Under the pieces are notes generated by a model. That model was not told the origin of the DNA. It saw only the letters and a program-made list of their open reading frames with translations, and did no database searches. This document shows positions 41,181 to 50,379 of a stretch of 64,000 bases of DNA, piece by piece. The translations under genes and the position numbers were made by a program. Origin of the DNA: Lewinella sp. W8 (GTDB lineage: Bacteria; Bacteroidota; Bacteroidia; Chitinophagales; Saprospiraceae); assembly GCF_004375085.3 (NCBI RefSeq), contig NZ_SNAQ03000007.1, positions 186,001 through 250,000 of the forward strand, given 5' to 3'. Numbering within the stretch: the first letter of the stretch is position 1; every line of letters begins with the position of its first letter.

Positions 41181-42113
41181 ATGAGTAAAGTAACCGTAGT
41201 CGGCGCCGGTAATGTTGGTGCTACCGTAGCCAACGTTTTGGCCCACAATGATCTCGTTCGTGAAATTGTCCTGTTGGACATCAAGGGTGACGTTGCCCGG
41301 GGTAAGGCCCTCGACAGCTGGCAACAGGCCAGCGTAGACCATTACAGCACCCGCCTGGTGGGTACCGAAGACTACGCACTCACCGCCAATAGTGATATCG
41401 TGGTCATCACCGCCGGTATTCCCCGTAAGCCGGGTATGAGCCGGGACGATCTGATTTCCACCAACGCCAAAATCGTTTCTGCGGTTACCCGTTCCATCAT
41501 GGAACACAGCAAGAACCCCATCATCATCGTAGTGTCCAATCCGCTGGACGTGATGACCTTCGCGGCCTACCAGGCCAGCGGACTACCCAAGAACCGCGTC
41601 TTCGGTATGGCCGGTATTCTCGATACCGCCCGCTACCGCGCCTTCCTGGCTACCGCGCTTGACGTAAGCCCCAAAGACATCCAGGCTATGCTGCTGGGTG
41701 GTCACGGAGACACCATGGTGCCGCTGCCCCGTTACACCACCGTGTCCGGTATCCCCGTTACTGACATGATCGATGCCGACAAACTGGACGCCATCGTGGA
41801 GCGCACCAAGAAGGGTGGTGGCGAACTCGTTAAGCTGATGGGCACTTCTGCCTGGTATGCCCCCGGTGCCGCCGCCGCACAAATGGTGGCCGCCATCGTG
41901 CGTGACGAAAAGCGAATCTTCCCCTGCTGCGCTCTGCTGGAAGGCGAGTACGGTCAGGAAGGCATCTTCCTCGGCGTTCCCGTAAAGCTGGGCACCAACG
42001 GTATCGAGCAACTCATCGAGCTCAACCTGAACGAAGATGAAATGGCGCTCATGAATACTTCCGCCAACCACGTTCGTGAGGTACTGGAGGTCTACAAGAG
42101 CATGGACGTTTAA
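41181..42113 (+). CDS. mdh: Malate dehydrogenase
   Basis: A 310-residue LDH-like malate dehydrogenase of the TCA cycle interconverting malate and oxaloacetate. The dinucleotide loop GAGNVG is at 8-13, and D33 in VLLDIKGD indicates NAD over NADP. R82 and R88 in IPRKPGMSRDDL bind the dicarboxylate, with R82 (rather than Q) favouring malate. Catalytic H175 lies in GGHGDTMVPL. This type is common in Bacteroidota. The gene ends in a 34-bp palindromic terminator shared with the convergent trpF. Together with pyc and pckA it handles oxaloacetate. Confidence 0.96.
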   Translation: MSKVTVVGAGNVGATVANVLAHNDLVREIVLLDIKGDVARGKALDSWQQASVDHYSTRLVGTEDYALTANSDIVVITAGIPRKPGMSRDDLISTNAKIVSAVTRSIMEHSKNPIIIVVSNPLDVMTFAAYQASGLPKNRVFGMAGILDTARYRAFLATALDVSPKDIQAMLLGGHGDTMVPLPRYTTVSGIPVTDMIDADKLDAIVERTKKGGGELVKLMGTSAWYAPGAAAAQMVAAIVRDEKRIFPCCALLEGEYGQEGIFLGVPVKLGTNGIEQLIELNLNEDEMALMNTSANHVREVLEVYKSMDV

Positions 42114-42136
42114 GCAAGTCCAGAAGGTACTTAGCG

Positions 42137-42176
42137 CGGGGGCCGGTCAGTGATCACTGACCGGCCCCCGTCATTT
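42137..42176. terminator. Bidirectional terminator between mdh and trpF
   Basis: CGGGGGCCGGTCAGTGA and its exact complement form a 34-bp perfect palindrome at 42137-42170, followed by TCATTTTT. It serves both convergent genes. Confidence 0.85.
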
Positions 42177-42833
42177 TTACGCCTTCAGTTCCCGCAGGAA
42201 AAGGCGCAATCGCGTTACATCTTTTTGTCCGGGACTGACTTCAAACTTACTGTTGACGTCCACCCCGCGCAGTTGCGGGTGGTCCAGCCGCCGGATGGCG
42301 TCGGCGTCCTCGAGTCCGATACCTCCGCTGAGAAGAAAGGGAACCGGACTATCGTATTCCGCCAGTTTATCCCAGTCCCACTGCTGGCCCGTTCCGCCCA
42401 CGGCGGCATGGCCGCCGGTGTCGAAAATGAAGAGTGGGCAACTGTCCGCGTATTCGTTCGTGGAGCGAAAATCGAAGCCCTCGTCTACGGAAAAGGCCTT
42501 GATGATACTCGCTTTACGCAGGGTGTTGACGGACCAGAGCAGCTTGAGCTCCCGGCAGTACCCCGCGCTTTCGTTACCGTGAAGCTGGACAAAATCCAGC
42601 TGGTAATCATGGACGGTGTTGAGAATGTACTCGATTTCCGCGTTGACGAACACCCCCACTTTCCGGGTGTTTTCGAAGGCGGCTTCATGCTGCCGCAGCC
42701 AGTTCATCAATTCGGGGCTTTCGGCAAACCGTGGTGATTTTGCGTAAAAAATCATTCCGATATAGTCCACCCCTAGCTCCAGGATCTCTTTGATGTTGTC
42801 GGGGGACTTTAAGCCGCAAACCTTTACTTTCAT
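42177..42833 (-). CDS. trpF: Phosphoribosylanthranilate isomerase
   Basis: A 218-residue TIM-barrel enzyme, the third step of tryptophan synthesis from anthranilate. KVCGLKSPDNI at the N-terminus carries the catalytic cysteine, GVDYIGMIFYAKSPR the following strand, DFVQLHGNES the family signature, the DTGG loop the general-acid aspartate and the start of the phosphate-binding region, and FLLSGGIGLEDAD the later phosphate-binding strand. Its start overlaps the trpC stop by 4 bp (ATGA type), indicating an operon trpD-trpC-trpF. Confidence 0.95.
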   Translation of the reverse strand: MKVKVCGLKSPDNIKEILELGVDYIGMIFYAKSPRFAESPELMNWLRQHEAAFENTRKVGVFVNAEIEYILNTVHDYQLDFVQLHGNESAGYCRELKLLWSVNTLRKASIIKAFSVDEGFDFRSTNEYADSCPLFIFDTGGHAAVGGTGQQWDWDKLAEYDSPVPFLLSGGIGLEDADAIRRLDHPQLRGVDVNSKFEVSPGQKDVTRLRLFLRELKA

Positions 42834-43648
42834 GCTATTGCTCCGTCATAGAGTTCATTAATCTCGTGGACTTCCCGGATGAAGTTGGCACAGCCATCTC
42901 CCGGGTTTTCCTGCCGCATAAAGTACGTCCCAATCAGGAAACCGGAAAATCCTGCTCGTTTCAGCCGGACGATGGATTGGGGGTCTTCGATCCCGCTTTC
43001 GCTGATTTTCAGCGTTTCCCGGGGAAGCATTTCCGCCAGTTCCAGACTGGTGGCGATGCTTACGGAAAAATCCTTGAGGTTGCGATTGTTGACGCCCACT
43101 ACGTCCACGTGTGGCGAAATCAATTTTACCTCTTCGGCACTGTGAACCTCACAGAGGACCTCCAGACCGAGGGATTTGGCTTCCGCGGCCAGTTCATCCA
43201 GCTGGGCGGAAGACAGACAGGCGGCGATGAGGAGGATGGCATCCGCGCCCATGGCGCGGGCCTCGTGAAGCTGGTAGGTATCCACGATGAAATCCTTCCG
43301 GATAACGGGTAGATCCACCGTCTGCCGCACCACGTCAATGTCCGTGGGGTGAGCCCCGAAGAACTGCACGTCGGTCAGGCAGCTGATGCCCGCTGCACCC
43401 GCCCTGGCGTAGCCCGCAGTAACCTGAGCGGGATCGGCACCCAAATTAATGTCTTGCTGGCTGGGAGATTTGCGCTTGAACTCGGCGATGATACCAAAAT
43501 CTTTACTGTTGCTAATGGAGGCCGATAAACTCCGGCGAGCCCAACCGTACCCCACGCTGTCCCGTAGCATCGTAATCGGAAAACGTTCCCGACGGCGTTC
43601 TACTTCGAGTTTTTTGTGGGCAACGATGCGGTCAAGAATGGTAGACAT
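42830..43648 (-). CDS. trpC: Indole-3-glycerol-phosphate synthase
   Basis: A 272-residue TIM-barrel enzyme that cyclises CdRP to indole-3-glycerol phosphate. The N-terminal ILDRIVAHKKLEVERRR is typical. FGIIAEFKRKSPSQQDIN carries the catalytic lysine, RKDFIVDTYQLHEARAMGA, LEVLCEVHSAEE and VGVNNRNLKDF follow, and KISESGIEDPQ and GFLIGTYFMR form the phosphate site. It is a monofunctional enzyme here, not fused to trpF. It lies 43 bp after trpD and overlaps trpF by 4 bp. Confidence 0.96.
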   Translation of the reverse strand: MSTILDRIVAHKKLEVERRRERFPITMLRDSVGYGWARRSLSASISNSKDFGIIAEFKRKSPSQQDINLGADPAQVTAGYARAGAAGISCLTDVQFFGAHPTDIDVVRQTVDLPVIRKDFIVDTYQLHEARAMGADAILLIAACLSSAQLDELAAEAKSLGLEVLCEVHSAEEVKLISPHVDVVGVNNRNLKDFSVSIATSLELAEMLPRETLKISESGIEDPQSIVRLKRAGFSGFLIGTYFMRQENPGDGCANFIREVHEINELYDGAIA

Positions 43649-43691
43649 GAAGGTAGCTTGGGGATTATTGATCGGTTTTCGAGTGGCTGAC

Positions 43692-44681
43692 TTACTGGAC
43701 TATTTTATGCAGGACCTCCAGGGCGCGACCGCTGTCGAGACTGGCTTCGGCTTCCGCCACGCATTCCAATAAGTCCCGACTGGGGTGAATAGTTTGAATG
43801 GCGAGGCCCGCGTTGGCCAGCACGACACTCTTTTGCGCCGGGGTGGAGGTGCCCTGAAGTACGGAAAGGAAAATGGCCTTGCCTTCCTCCGGGGTTTCCC
43901 CGCCAAAGAGGGCTTCCGGCGCCAGTGTGGTCTGGCCAAAGTCTTCCGGATTCAGCAGTCGCTGCCGTTCCCGGCTCCGCACACTGGCACTCCCGGTTAA
44001 ACTGATTTCATCGTAGCCATCGGTCGCGTGGACGATGTTGTAATACCGGTCACTTTCTTCCTGGAGGATGTAGTCATAGATTCGGGATACTTCGAGATGG
44101 AAGGTGCCGAATAGCTGGTGGGTAGGACGCGCCGGATTGATCAGGGGACCAAGAAGGTTGAAGAAACTCCGCACTTTCATGGCTCTGCGGACCGGAACCA
44201 CGTTCTTCATGGCGGGGTGGAAGAGCGGAGCGTGGAGGAAACAGATACCGGCGGTGTCGAGGTCCCGGAGGAGCTTGTCGCGATCATTGCTGAATTCGTA
44301 GCCCAGGGAAATGAGGACGTCGCTGCTGCCCACGTTACTGCTCACACCGTAGCTGCCGTGCTTCGTTACCGGATAACCCGCACCGGCGACCACGACGCTC
44401 GAAAGGGTACTGATGTTGAAGGTGTTCTTGCCGTCTCCGCCGGTGCCCACAATGTCAATGGTCTGTCGGCCCTCCAGATCAATGGGGGTGGCCAGTTCCA
44501 GCATCGCATCCCGAAACCCCTGGATCTCGGAAAGTACTCCGGGGCGCATATTGATGGCCGATACGACCGCCGCGATTTCTATCTCGGAGGCCTCCCCGTT
44601 TCCAATCTGGGACAGGGTTTGGTAGGCCGTTTTCCGGGAAAGGGGCTCCTGAGCGTAGAGTTGATTCAGCTGAATTTTCAT
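43692..44681 (-). CDS. trpD: Anthranilate phosphoribosyltransferase
   Basis: A 329-residue enzyme joining anthranilate to PRPP. The ATG at 44681 is chosen; an in-frame upstream ATG would place the promoter box inside the gene. IVGTGGDGKNTFNIST is the PRPP-binding glycine-rich loop, VTKHGSYGVSSNVGSSDVLI the family signature, and FLHAPLFHPAMKNVVPVRR the anthranilate-binding region. It is the first gene of a trpDCF operon. trpE and trpG are not in the window. Confidence 0.95.
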   Translation of the reverse strand: MKIQLNQLYAQEPLSRKTAYQTLSQIGNGEASEIEIAAVVSAINMRPGVLSEIQGFRDAMLELATPIDLEGRQTIDIVGTGGDGKNTFNISTLSSVVVAGAGYPVTKHGSYGVSSNVGSSDVLISLGYEFSNDRDKLLRDLDTAGICFLHAPLFHPAMKNVVPVRRAMKVRSFFNLLGPLINPARPTHQLFGTFHLEVSRIYDYILQEESDRYYNIVHATDGYDEISLTGSASVRSRERQRLLNPEDFGQTTLAPEALFGGETPEEGKAIFLSVLQGTSTPAQKSVVLANAGLAIQTIHPSRDLLECVAEAEASLDSGRALEVLHKIVQ

Positions 44682-44686
44682 GGCGG

Positions 44687-44694
44687 CAAAGCTA
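44687..44694 (-). promoter_or_regulatory. -7 box TAGCTTTG of trpD
   Basis: An exact minus-strand TAnnTTTG match ending 5 nt before the trpD ATG, so transcription would begin at or next to the start codon. This leaves no room for a trp leader peptide or attenuator. Confidence 0.5.
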
Positions 44695-44828
44695 TGAAAA
44701 GGGTAGGGCAATCCCGTACTTGAACCAGGCTAAGTCGGCCAATGGCCATCAAAGATTAGGTGCAGCAGAGCAGTAGGGTCCCGAGATCCGTAACTCGTCG
44801 GGACCGTCGAATAAATTCAATTGCGACG

Positions 44829-44930
44829 GCGCGCAGGTGCAAAGCGGAGCCGGTACAGGTGCAGCGTATTTCACACTATAAAGACAAGGCATGCCATATC
44901 TGGCCCTATCCCACCACACGGCACCTGCGC
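44829..44930. repeat. Inverted pair of REP-like motifs, ~102 bp
   Basis: GCGCGCAGGTGC at 44829 and GCACCTGCGC at 44921 are inverted. The mirror symmetry extends outward through TTGCGACG on the left and CGTCGCAA on the right, so the pair is a near-symmetric element with about 20-bp arms. Confidence 0.7.
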
Positions 44931-45181
44931 TCCGTCGCAAAAAATTAATTTGACGATCTCGATGAGGTTTTACGCTCAGGCCTGCTCTTTTAGCTTTATG
45001 CTTAACGTGAGGTTGGCTCGCGGCGACCCTCAAAGGACCTCAAAATCTGTGATTTTTCGGACGCTTCGAGGACGCCATCAGTCCTTTTGGGTTGTCCTCG
45101 AAGAGTTTGTCGAGGTGAACCATTAGTTCGACTCGATAATCCTTTGAGTGTCAACCCATCAACCCCAACCTTAGGTTAGGC

Positions 45182-46819
45182 TTAGAACTTTGCCGTAATG
45201 CCAATCAGGCCGTTCAGGCCAATCGTGGGATACTGGACAAAGCGCTCCCGCTTGTTGTTCAGCAGGTTGTTTACCTGGACCCAGGCACTGAAGTTGTCGG
45301 ATAGCCCGATTTCTGCCCCCAGACTCAAATCCGCCAGGGCGTTCAGGTTCTGGGCGTTGCCTTCGCTATCCTGGTAGGGGAGACCGTTTTCGAGGAAAAA
45401 GGCCGCCGTGAACTGTAGGTTCTGTTCTGGCATGGTGTAAATGGCCGAAGAATTCAGACTGAAGCTGGGCAGGTGCCAGGCTTTCTCCTGGTTATCAAGG
45501 GTGTAGAAGCGCTGAGCTACGCTGGCTTTGAGGTCCAGATTGGTGATCAGGGGGAAGGTGGCCGTACCCTGCAGGGTGATGATGCTGCCGTCGTCGTACA
45601 GTACGTTGAACTGCGGAATCATCCGGGTGCGGTCAAGTTGGTAGAGCGCCAGGTTGTTGACGATCTTATAGCCGGCCTCGAGCCGATATTCAACCCCCGA
45701 GAAGTTACCCTCCACACCACCGAAGATGTTGGTGAATTCCGTATTCCGGATACGCAGGCGCGTGCGAATCCAGGGGTTGTACTCACTGAGGCTTCTCAGG
45801 TGGTTTTTCTGCAGATCACCCGTGGCCCCAATGAAGGCGGAAAGCTGACCCTCGATCACCGGAGCCGAGAGGCTGACGTCGGGAAATACACTGAAATTAT
45901 CGTCCGAACTGGTCAGGTTGACCCCCACCTTGAGCCGCACGTTGTTGCCGATGGCCGTCGTGTAGCTTGGGGCAAAGTGAATGTTGTTCAGGCTCTGGCT
46001 GCTGGTGTCCTTGTAGCTGGTGAAGTCCGTGCGCAGCTTGAAGTCCAGCGGACTGTTATCGGAAATCCACTTGGTGCCCTGCAGGGTCAGGTCGATGCCG
46101 TTTTCCCGTACCGCCGGATTGGCGTCCATCAGGTAGATGTCCACGGCGGCCTTGTAGTCGAAGTTGGCCTCCGTTCGTACCCCGTTGAAGATTTCTCCGT
46201 GGAGGGCAAAGGTGTTGAAGCGCTGCCGGACCTGATCGTCGGTGAAGCTCGGGATGGAGTCACTCTCCATTTCCAGAAAGTTGTAGCCGTAGTAGTAGCG
46301 GCTGCGGGTATCGTAACTCGCTCCGGCCGCGATTGCGAAGCCCTGATCGAAGAGGTAGGAGCCCTCGGCTCCGAACCGGGTATCGCTGGCCCGCTGGTTC
46401 TCCACGTTGCCGTCATTGTTGAAGCTGTAGTGGTTGGCGTACAGCCCTAGGTTGGCGTTGTCCACGCCCGTCAGGTCGTAGCTCAGGTCACCGTAGAAGG
46501 CTCCGGGAAGTCCGACGCCGAGGGAGGCAAAGGCGTTCTTTACGTCGGGCGCTTTCTCCCGGCTGATGCCGCGGGGGCGAATGATGGGAGCCGGATAATC
46601 GATATTGAGCGGACGGTCCACGATGTTGTAGGTCTGCCGGCGGCGGGAGGTATCCATCGGTGGATTTACCGGGTTCACCTTAACCCGCTCGGCTTCGGTG
46701 AGTCGGGCTTCAAAGTTCGTTACGACGGTTACGCTGTTGTCTTCCAGGTCTTCCTGGGCGAGCACGTAGGTAGAAGCGGCCAAAAACAAGCCGCAGATGA
46801 GAAATAGTTGGCGAAGCAT
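45182..46819 (-). CDS. TonB-receptor-like outer-membrane beta-barrel without plug
   Basis: A 545-residue protein with a signal peptide ending at YVLAQ. The mature chain is a succession of amphipathic strands (GAEGSYLFDQGFAIAAGASY, LRLKVGVNLTSS and similar). It ends in an aromatic residue (GITAKF), as outer-membrane barrels do. FSAWVQVNNLLNNKRERFVQ resembles the last strands of TonB-dependent receptors, but no plug domain or TonB box is present. It lies 25 bp downstream of the giant TPR gene on the same strand, so the two probably work together at the envelope. The transported substrate, if any, is unknown. Confidence 0.75.
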   Translation of the reverse strand: MLRQLFLICGLFLAASTYVLAQEDLEDNSVTVVTNFEARLTEAERVKVNPVNPPMDTSRRRQTYNIVDRPLNIDYPAPIIRPRGISREKAPDVKNAFASLGVGLPGAFYGDLSYDLTGVDNANLGLYANHYSFNNDGNVENQRASDTRFGAEGSYLFDQGFAIAAGASYDTRSRYYYGYNFLEMESDSIPSFTDDQVRQRFNTFALHGEIFNGVRTEANFDYKAAVDIYLMDANPAVRENGIDLTLQGTKWISDNSPLDFKLRTDFTSYKDTSSQSLNNIHFAPSYTTAIGNNVRLKVGVNLTSSDDNFSVFPDVSLSAPVIEGQLSAFIGATGDLQKNHLRSLSEYNPWIRTRLRIRNTEFTNIFGGVEGNFSGVEYRLEAGYKIVNNLALYQLDRTRMIPQFNVLYDDGSIITLQGTATFPLITNLDLKASVAQRFYTLDNQEKAWHLPSFSLNSSAIYTMPEQNLQFTAAFFLENGLPYQDSEGNAQNLNALADLSLGAEIGLSDNFSAWVQVNNLLNNKRERFVQYPTIGLNGLIGITAKF

Positions 46820-46844
46820 AGCTTAAATCTTTGGGCTTGAGTGG

Positions 46845-49800
46845 TTAATTGCGGCCTCCGTTACCTCCATTGTCGAGTTCAAGGCGGTTGGGCGAATTGG
46901 GTTGGTTGTTCAATCGGCTGGCGGCGTTGATCTCGTTTTCGAGTCGGACGAGTTTTTCCCGGGCTTCCGCCACGATGGCCGCATCACCATCGTAGTTTTC
47001 CAGCAGGGCCTCGAGGGCCGCGCGGGCGTTGTAGAGGTCCCTTTCGTCGCGCAGAATATCCGAAAGGAGGATCACCTGCTTGGCTACCCAGTAGGGGTAC
47101 CCGGAGCTTTCCCGGTTAGCGTCCAGGGAGAGCTGCTTGGCCGTGGCCAGATCCCGACGGAGGTAGTAAATGTTGGCGCGCAGGTAGCGCGCCTCGGCGG
47201 TTTGCTCGTCATCGGAGGAAGCGATTACCTGGTCAAAGGCGGGCAGGGCCGTAGCGTAGTCGTTACGGTCGTAGGCGATCTTTCCCAGGTAGAAGTTGGC
47301 CGTCACCCGCTGATCGGCGGGTGCGGAGGGATTATTGGATACCTTCCGGGCGTATTCTTCCGTGGCGCGGATGTCGTTGAGGCGGTAGGCTGCCCGCAGG
47401 GCACCCACCTGGGCGTCCAGGCGAACGTCTTCACCGTCTGCGGCCTGCTCCAGCAGGGTAAACAACCGGTAGGCCCGCTGGAAGTCCTGCAAGCTGTTGT
47501 AGGCGATCAGGCTCGCCTTCTTCAGCGCCGGGAGGTAGAAGGAGCTGGGGCCGGCGTTTACCACGGCCTCGTAATCCGGCAGCGCCTCGTTGTAGCGGCG
47601 CAGGGCTACGTAGCTGTCGCCCCGGTAAAAGGTGGCCGAAAGCGCGTTGGCGCTCTGGCGGTATTGGCGGAGGTAGTCCGTCAGCGCGCCGACGGCGCGC
47701 TCGTAGTTGCCGTTCTCGTACTGGCTCACGGCGGCCTCGTAGGTAATCCGTTCCCGACTGTCGTCATTGACCTCCTGACCGGGAAGGGTCTCGAAGAAGT
47801 CAAAGAACAGGTCGGCCCGGCCCATGTCATCCACGTAAATTTCCCGCAGGGCATCCCGCGCACGACTGGATTCCCCGGCCGTAGGGTTGTTGCTGAACAC
47901 CTGCTTGTAGTAGTTGATGGCGGCCTCCCGGTTGCTGATGTTGTAGCTGATCAGGCCTAGCTGAAGCAGACTCTGGTTGACCAGCGGGGAGTTCACCTTG
48001 TAGTCCCGCACGATCGTCCGGAGCGGGTCGAGGGCCTGCTGCGGACGGTTGAGTTCCTGGTAGGTCAACGCTAACTGGAAGAGCGCGTCGTCCGCAAATT
48101 CGCTGCGGGGGTAGCGCTGGATGAGTTGCTCCAGGGCGAGAATCTTGTCGGCGTTGCGTCCGCGAAGGCCTTCAATCATGGCCTTCTGGAAGAGGGCGTA
48201 GACGAAGCCCGTAGTCTGGCGGTTGATGGCATCGTCGTAGAAGCGGACGGCCTGGTTGTAGTTGTTCTGGCTGAAGTAGGCGTCGCCGGCCCGCAGGACG
48301 GCATCCCCGAGGACCCTTTCCCGCACGTCCGCGTCGGTAATGTAGGGCAGGTTCCGCTCAATGCCTTCCACCGCTGCGGTGAAGTAATCCAGGGCGGCGG
48401 GGTAGTTGTCCTGCTTGAGGTAGTTGTATCCCTGCAGGTAGTTGCCGGTGTAAAGGGAAGACTGAGGCGGCAGGTCCTGTAGCCCCCGGGCGAGGGTGAG
48501 GAACTGGTTGACGTAGTTGACGGAGGTGGGGTAGTCTTCGTTCCGGTTAGCGATGTCGGCGAGCCAGTACAGTGCCTGGGCCCGGAAGCTGGCGTTTACC
48601 GGACGACGGAGACTTTTCTCAAACAGCTGCTGGGCCTCCGGTTCGTTGCCGTTGCGGAGTAACTCCAGCCCCCGGCTGAAGGCCGCCCGCTGGTAGGCCT
48701 CCTCGAGTTGCGGGGTGCGACTCGGCATCCGCTCCAGAATGTCCAGGGCCCGTTGGTAATCCTGGGTGGTGTTGAAGACCTCCCCGAGGAGTTCCTGTCC
48801 CTGCAGGTAGTAGCGGCTGCTGGGGGGAATCCGCTCGATGGCCGTAATGGCGTCGGCGGGATAGTTGAGTTCGTAGCTCAACTTGGCGTAGTTGAAGAGG
48901 GCTTCCTCCTGCAGGGCCGGGTCGAAGGTCTGGCGGGAGGCGGAGCCGAAGGCGACCCGGCTGGCCGCGGCGTTGCCGCGCTTGAGCTCAATGTCGCCGA
49001 GGTAGTAACTGGCCGATTGCCCCACCAGGGAGTTCTGCCCGGCCAGCTCCTGAAAGGTGTTGGCGGCGGCGGGATAATCCCCCAGCTTATACTGGGTGAA
49101 GCCCAGCTGGTAGAGCTCTTCTTCCTGCATCCGGCGGTTGTTGCGGGCGTACTGCTCCAGCAGGGGCCGCGCCCGGGCGTAGTCGCCCTTCTCGAAGTAG
49201 GCCTGCCCCAGGAGCTGACTCATCTCCTTCTTGTTGCGGACCCCCCGGCTGTTCTCCACCAGCGGCGCGGCGTAGGCGATCAGGTCGTCGTAACGGCGCT
49301 GGGCGAAAAAGATCTGGGTGAGGTAGTAGGGGATGTAATCGTCGTATTTCGGAGATTTTTCGGCGATCCGGAACTGACCCACCGCCGCGTCGTAATTGCC
49401 CTCGAAGAAGTAGATCATCCCGAGGTAGTAATTCGTGGGGTAGTAAAATTCCCCCTGCGTCGTCTTGCTGCTCTGGAAGTAACGCTTGGCGTCGTTGAAT
49501 TTCTTCTGGACGAAGTTGGCGTAACCGAGGCGGAAGTTCACTTCCGACCGCTGATCGGCGGTCAGCATCTCGTTCGGAACCCGCTTGTAGTATTCTACGG
49601 CCTTCTCCAACTCCCCTTCGTTAAAGTAATAGCCGGCAATTTCCAGCAGCGCCTCGTTGGCAATCGGATCGGGTTGGTACCGGCGAACAAAGTCCAGAAT
49701 GAGCTTCTCTCCGTCGGCCTTATCCAGGCGAACGGCAATTTTGGCGTAGTTCAGCTCGGACTTCATGCGCAGCAGCTCAGCCTCTGGCTGGTGAACGGGA

Positions 49801-50009
49801 AGCAGCATGTCTACTACTTCTTTGTATTCTCTCTGCGCTTTTGAAAGGAGCTGCTCCTGATAGTGCTTCTCGGCTTGTTTGTAGGTACGCCAGGCTTCGG
49901 TATAAACCGTGGAAGCCTGACCAAAAACAGTTCCGGTGCATAACAGGGCGCATAACCAGATCAACGAGGACAGCGCCCGGCGGACGGGCAGACGTTGGCT
50001 TAGGTTCAT
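46845..50009 (-). CDS. Giant periplasmic TPR protein
   Basis: A 1054-residue protein from the ATG at 50009. The N-terminal signal peptide ends around TVFGQA. The remainder is almost entirely TPR/Sel1-type helical repeats, for example AVEYYKRVPNEM, YFEKGDYARARPLLEQYARN, YPAAANTFQELAGQNSL and YERAVGALTDYLRQY, in the style of YbgF/BamD-like periplasmic TPR proteins. The C-terminus is asparagine- and glycine-rich. It likely acts as a scaffold. Its position immediately upstream of an outer-membrane barrel gene suggests an envelope assembly or transport role, which is inference. Confidence 0.85.
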   Translation of the reverse strand: MNLSQRLPVRRALSSLIWLCALLCTGTVFGQASTVYTEAWRTYKQAEKHYQEQLLSKAQREYKEVVDMLLPVHQPEAELLRMKSELNYAKIAVRLDKADGEKLILDFVRRYQPDPIANEALLEIAGYYFNEGELEKAVEYYKRVPNEMLTADQRSEVNFRLGYANFVQKKFNDAKRYFQSSKTTQGEFYYPTNYYLGMIYFFEGNYDAAVGQFRIAEKSPKYDDYIPYYLTQIFFAQRRYDDLIAYAAPLVENSRGVRNKKEMSQLLGQAYFEKGDYARARPLLEQYARNNRRMQEEELYQLGFTQYKLGDYPAAANTFQELAGQNSLVGQSASYYLGDIELKRGNAAASRVAFGSASRQTFDPALQEEALFNYAKLSYELNYPADAITAIERIPPSSRYYLQGQELLGEVFNTTQDYQRALDILERMPSRTPQLEEAYQRAAFSRGLELLRNGNEPEAQQLFEKSLRRPVNASFRAQALYWLADIANRNEDYPTSVNYVNQFLTLARGLQDLPPQSSLYTGNYLQGYNYLKQDNYPAALDYFTAAVEGIERNLPYITDADVRERVLGDAVLRAGDAYFSQNNYNQAVRFYDDAINRQTTGFVYALFQKAMIEGLRGRNADKILALEQLIQRYPRSEFADDALFQLALTYQELNRPQQALDPLRTIVRDYKVNSPLVNQSLLQLGLISYNISNREAAINYYKQVFSNNPTAGESSRARDALREIYVDDMGRADLFFDFFETLPGQEVNDDSRERITYEAAVSQYENGNYERAVGALTDYLRQYRQSANALSATFYRGDSYVALRRYNEALPDYEAVVNAGPSSFYLPALKKASLIAYNSLQDFQRAYRLFTLLEQAADGEDVRLDAQVGALRAAYRLNDIRATEEYARKVSNNPSAPADQRVTANFYLGKIAYDRNDYATALPAFDQVIASSDDEQTAEARYLRANIYYLRRDLATAKQLSLDANRESSGYPYWVAKQVILLSDILRDERDLYNARAALEALLENYDGDAAIVAEAREKLVRLENEINAASRLNNQPNSPNRLELDNGGNGGRN

Positions 50010-50379
50010 AGCGGACGGGTGGTTGGTTATTGGATTGACCATGAATAGTGAAAGGTTCCGGCGGGCAAGATAGGGGACGGACCGCACAATCTCGGTTACG
50101 GTCGCCTAACGTTAAAATGACGGCAGTTTAGTACCCGCTCTAGCCACTTATCGCACTTTTTTGTGGATTTGTTCACAAATTTTTCCGATCGCCTAAACCA
50201 TATCGATACAATAGATGTATATACATTTAATTAATTGCGATCTACGGTATCGTCATCAGACTTGGGCGTCACCGCAGGTGCAATGAAATGGGCCCACGGC
50301 CATGCCGGGTGCCACAACGCTCCCGGATAGCCGGGACCATCACCAACCGAATACACTTTACACTAAATCTTAATAAACC
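50010..50379. other. Intergenic AT-rich region upstream of yceI
   Basis: This 370-bp gap between divergent genes contains an AT-rich core with the palindrome ATGTATATACAT (50215-50226), an inverted TTTGTG/CACAAA pair near 50160-50178 and a REP-like motif at 50272. No gene is seen. Confidence 0.55.
50272..50281. repeat. REP-like motif CCGCAGGTGC
   Basis: A copy of the left-end form of the dispersed family (compare 37459). No facing GCACCTGCGC copy lies nearby. Confidence 0.55.

Larger units (their letters stand above)
44682..45181. other. Intergenic region between trpD and the OM barrel gene
   Basis: This 500-bp gap has the REP-like pair at 44829-44930 and a perfect 10-bp stem at 45064-45103 (CTTCGAGGAC and its complement, 20-nt loop) downstream of the outer-membrane protein gene. 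No gene was recognised. Confidence 0.6.

Noticed and set aside
46902..49844. Two long plus-strand ORFs inside the TPR gene
   Set aside because: Antisense to the repetitive TPR coding sequence and valine/glycine-rich; no credible start or motif.
50155..50185. Possible DnaA box or replication origin near TTTGTGGATTTG
   Set aside because: Only one weak box is present in an AT-rich promoter-sized gap, with no dnaA, no cluster of boxes and no skew data.
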